The notes under the pieces are model-generated. The model saw only the letters and a program-made list of their open reading frames with translations. It was not told the DNA's origin and searched no databases. The translations under genes and the position numbers were made by a program. Below are positions 23,674 through 25,165 of a stretch of DNA of 25,165 nucleotides, one piece after another. Position 1 is the stretch's first letter. Each line of letters begins with the position of its first letter. Source of the DNA: JAVBQF01 sp031549195 (GTDB lineage Bacteria; Bacillota_I; Bacilli_A; RF39; UBA660); the NCBI GenBank assembly GCA_031549195.1, contig JAVBQF010000040.1, forward strand, positions 1 to 25,165, given 5' to 3'.

Positions 23674-23699
23674 AAAAAAGATTAAACTAATTAGTTTAA
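23674..23699 (-). terminator. Terminator overlapping the UMPH-1 stop codon
   Basis: The perfect 18-base palindrome TTAAACTAATTAGTTTAA (23682-23699), read on the minus strand, contains the stop codon (23693-23691) of the nucleotidase gene and is followed by T6 (23679-23674). Confidence 0.75.
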
Positions 23700-24497
23700 C
23701 CCACTTAAATACTCAAATATATCATTAAACGATGAATTACCAGTACATACTATATCAAATTTCTCTAAAAATTCTTTTAAGAGAACTTCTTCATCCTCTT
23801 CTAAAAAGCCAATTTTTAAAGCTCTATCCCTCTTCTCTATTGAAATCATATTTAAATCCGATATGTTGTCACCTAATATTATTAAATTATTTCTGTTCTT
23901 AATTTCAGATAATATTTCTGGTGGTATTGACACTTCATTTTTATTAAAACTATGTATTACTGTTGTATTTCTATTATTATATCCAGCTTTAAAATCCATA
24001 ATATTTGAAATTAGATGAATATTAGATGTATAACAATTATTTGCTTTTAAAAAGCTTTCAATAAAGTTTCCAATACCTGCTGATATTATAACAACTGGAA
24101 CATTATGATTTGACAGTATACTTAAAAAGTCTTTTGCACCACTTCTAAAATTCATAAAATTACTGTCAGTTGCAATTGAATCTATCATCTCACTTGTAAC
24201 TTCATATTTATATAAAAGTTCAATATGTTTATTCCACCATTCACTCAATAACCTACACTTATCTTCTAATGAAACAATAGGGTCAATCTCGTAAGGGTGA
24301 TATTTATCGAATAATAAATTTCTTTCATCCTTATAATTAGTATTTGATAAATTACTTTTAGATAATAAAGACCAAGACGAAGAACTATTCCCATCAGTTA
24401 TAGTTTTATCAAAATCTGTAACAATATATAAGCTATCATAGTCTTCAAATAGCTTTATTGTATCTTTATCAACTGTTTTATTATTAATATATATCAT
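23691..24497 (-). CDS. UMPH-1-type pyrimidine 5'-nucleotidase (HAD superfamily)
   Basis: The 268-residue protein has HAD motif I DFDKT (D28 and D30, with T32), motif II IISAG (S139), the Lys of FNKN (K186) and motif III/IV GDNISD (D210, D214). The segment YHPYEIDP, SEWWNKHIELL, VVIISAGIGNFIESFLK, SNIMDFKAGY, VIHSFNKN and LIILGDNISDLNM align block by block with cytosolic 5'-nucleotidase III (UMPH-1, NT5C3), which dephosphorylates UMP/CMP. This family is best known from eukaryotes. AAAGGAG lies seven bases before the start. It follows the serine hydrolase gene by 14 bases, so the two are co-transcribed. The substrate is inferred from the family. Confidence 0.8.
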   Translation of the reverse strand: MIYINNKTVDKDTIKLFEDYDSLYIVTDFDKTITDGNSSSSWSLLSKSNLSNTNYKDERNLLFDKYHPYEIDPIVSLEDKCRLLSEWWNKHIELLYKYEVTSEMIDSIATDSNFMNFRSGAKDFLSILSNHNVPVVIISAGIGNFIESFLKANNCYTSNIHLISNIMDFKAGYNNRNTTVIHSFNKNEVSIPPEILSEIKNRNNLIILGDNISDLNMISIEKRDRALKIGFLEEDEEVLLKEFLEKFDIVCTGNSSFNDIFEYLSGLN

Positions 24498-24511
24498 TAT
24501 GTCTCCTTTTA

Positions 24512-25084
24512 TTATTTGACTTTTTTTATAATATCCAATAATTCATTAAATTTAACATATCCAGTATCTGTGTTTAAATGACCCGCGTCTTTAATAAAGC
24601 ACTTCTCTGCATCAATCATCTCTGCAAACTTCTTATCATCTTCAAACGAGATATATGGATCATTTAAAGAATATATTGCATAAGTAAAATCAACATAGTT
24701 TTTAAGTTCCTTTAACTTATCATCTTCTACAAAGAAAGCACTATTAATTCTATTATAATCTTCATAAGGGCAATTCGCATTATTGAATCCAGCAACAGAA
24801 ATAACACCTCTTACCTTGATGCCTTCTTCTAATATAAATTTTATTGCAACTATCGAACCACTTGAATGACCAATAAATATTGTATTTTCATTTATTAATC
24901 CCTTATCTAAATAGTCTTTTAACACTTGTCGTCTAAATTCATAATTATCTTCATTATCAACAGTAGAAAACTTTGGAACAATACATTCCATTCCTAACTC
25001 TTCTATTTTTCCTTTAAGCCAAGGAAACCAATGATCATATGGATTTCCATATGTACCATGTATAATAAAATAATTATTTTTCAT
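24512..25084 (-). CDS. RBBP9/YdeN-like alpha/beta serine hydrolase
   Basis: I use the ATG at 25084 (MKNNYFIIHGTYGNPYDHWF); AGGTGA is just before it and the GTG start at 25099 overlaps that site. The 190-residue protein is a small alpha/beta hydrolase. It has an oxyanion/strand FIIHGTYG, the nucleophile elbow GHSSG (S74), an Asp in YSLNDPYISF and a final His in KDAGHLN. Size and motifs match the RBBP9/YdeN (DUF452-style) family, which are serine hydrolases with unsettled substrates. It heads the operon with the UMPH-1-type nucleotidase. Confidence 0.85.
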   Translation of the reverse strand: MKNNYFIIHGTYGNPYDHWFPWLKGKIEELGMECIVPKFSTVDNEDNYEFRRQVLKDYLDKGLINENTIFIGHSSGSIVAIKFILEEGIKVRGVISVAGFNNANCPYEDYNRINSAFFVEDDKLKELKNYVDFTYAIYSLNDPYISFEDDKKFAEMIDAEKCFIKDAGHLNTDTGYVKFNELLDIIKKVK

Positions 25085-25165
25085 ATCATCACCTACCACA
25101 ATTATAACATCTTTTGGAAAAAAACTTTAGCTAGCAATAATCAAATTATTCTTTAATTATATATT

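Noticed and set aside
1..25165. Mycoplasma-type code (TGA as Trp), tRNA or rRNA genes, CRISPR array, complete defence system
   Set aside because: TGA terminates folD and the pentapeptide gene; no cloverleaf, rRNA core, spaced direct-repeat array or defence operon was seen on reading both strands.

Overview
This window looks like part of the chromosome of an AT-rich, low-GC Gram-positive bacterium (Bacillota, possibly a gut Bacilli/Erysipelotrichia-like lineage close to the Mollicutes). The basis is the strong A+T bias, AGGAGG/AGGTGA ribosome sites, TATAAT-type promoters and the gene set (GatCAB, a SpoIID-domain protein, PrsW, an LTA-synthase-like sulfatase, DUF421). TGA is used as a stop (for example folD and the pentapeptide gene) and Trp is TGG, so the code is standard and not the Mycoplasma code. 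The lineage is an inference from style, not from a marker gene. No rRNA, tRNA or CRISPR array was seen.

Layout. 1-2.6 kb: a two-gene envelope operon (small membrane protein, then a periplasmic-binding/GGDEF sensor with a degenerate active site). 2.6-5.8 kb: the gatCAB operon for tRNA-dependent amide transfer. 5.8-6.1 kb: a compact non-standard intergenic region with an orphan minus-strand hairpin transcript end and, divergently, a 29-residue membrane microprotein. 6.1-8.0 kb: an orphan diaminopentanoate-dehydrogenase-like enzyme, a decayed gene tail and a GNAT acetyltransferase. 8.1-10.1 kb: a small accessory patch with a divergent dUTPase-fold protein, a small unknown gene, an IS110 transposase remnant and a Qnr-like pentapeptide-repeat protein. 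10.2-15.1 kb: DUF421 protein and one-carbon metabolism (fhs, folD) around a PflX-type radical SAM gene and a zinc-ribbon membrane protein. 15.2-16.5 kb: an unknown basic protein and a VOC/DUF4357-like fusion. 16.6-19.5 kb: a prsW plus alkaline-phosphatase-superfamily (LTA synthase-like) operon. 19.6-22.3 kb: a Lys-rich single-pass membrane protein convergent with a SpoIID/LytB-domain protein. 22.4-23.6 kb: a coupled pair of carboxypeptidase-regulatory-like beta-sandwich proteins without signal peptides. 23.7-25.1 kb: a UMPH-1-type (eukaryotic-like) pyrimidine 5'-nucleotidase and an RBBP9-like serine hydrolase.

How the genes fit together. Fhs makes 10-formyl-THF from formate, and FolD interconverts it with methylene-THF. 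The folD promoter carries a near-perfect palindrome lying exactly over its -35/-10, so it probably has a dedicated repressor. Several genes concern the envelope (GGDEF sensor, PrsW/sulfatase, SpoIID, zinc-ribbon membrane protein). Nothing resembles a complete defence or mobile system. The most unusual items are the small divergent RNA/microprotein locus, the start-codon and SD-sequestering hairpins in the DUF421/pentapeptide pair, the UMPH-1 homologue and the catalytically altered dUTPase-fold and GGDEF proteins.
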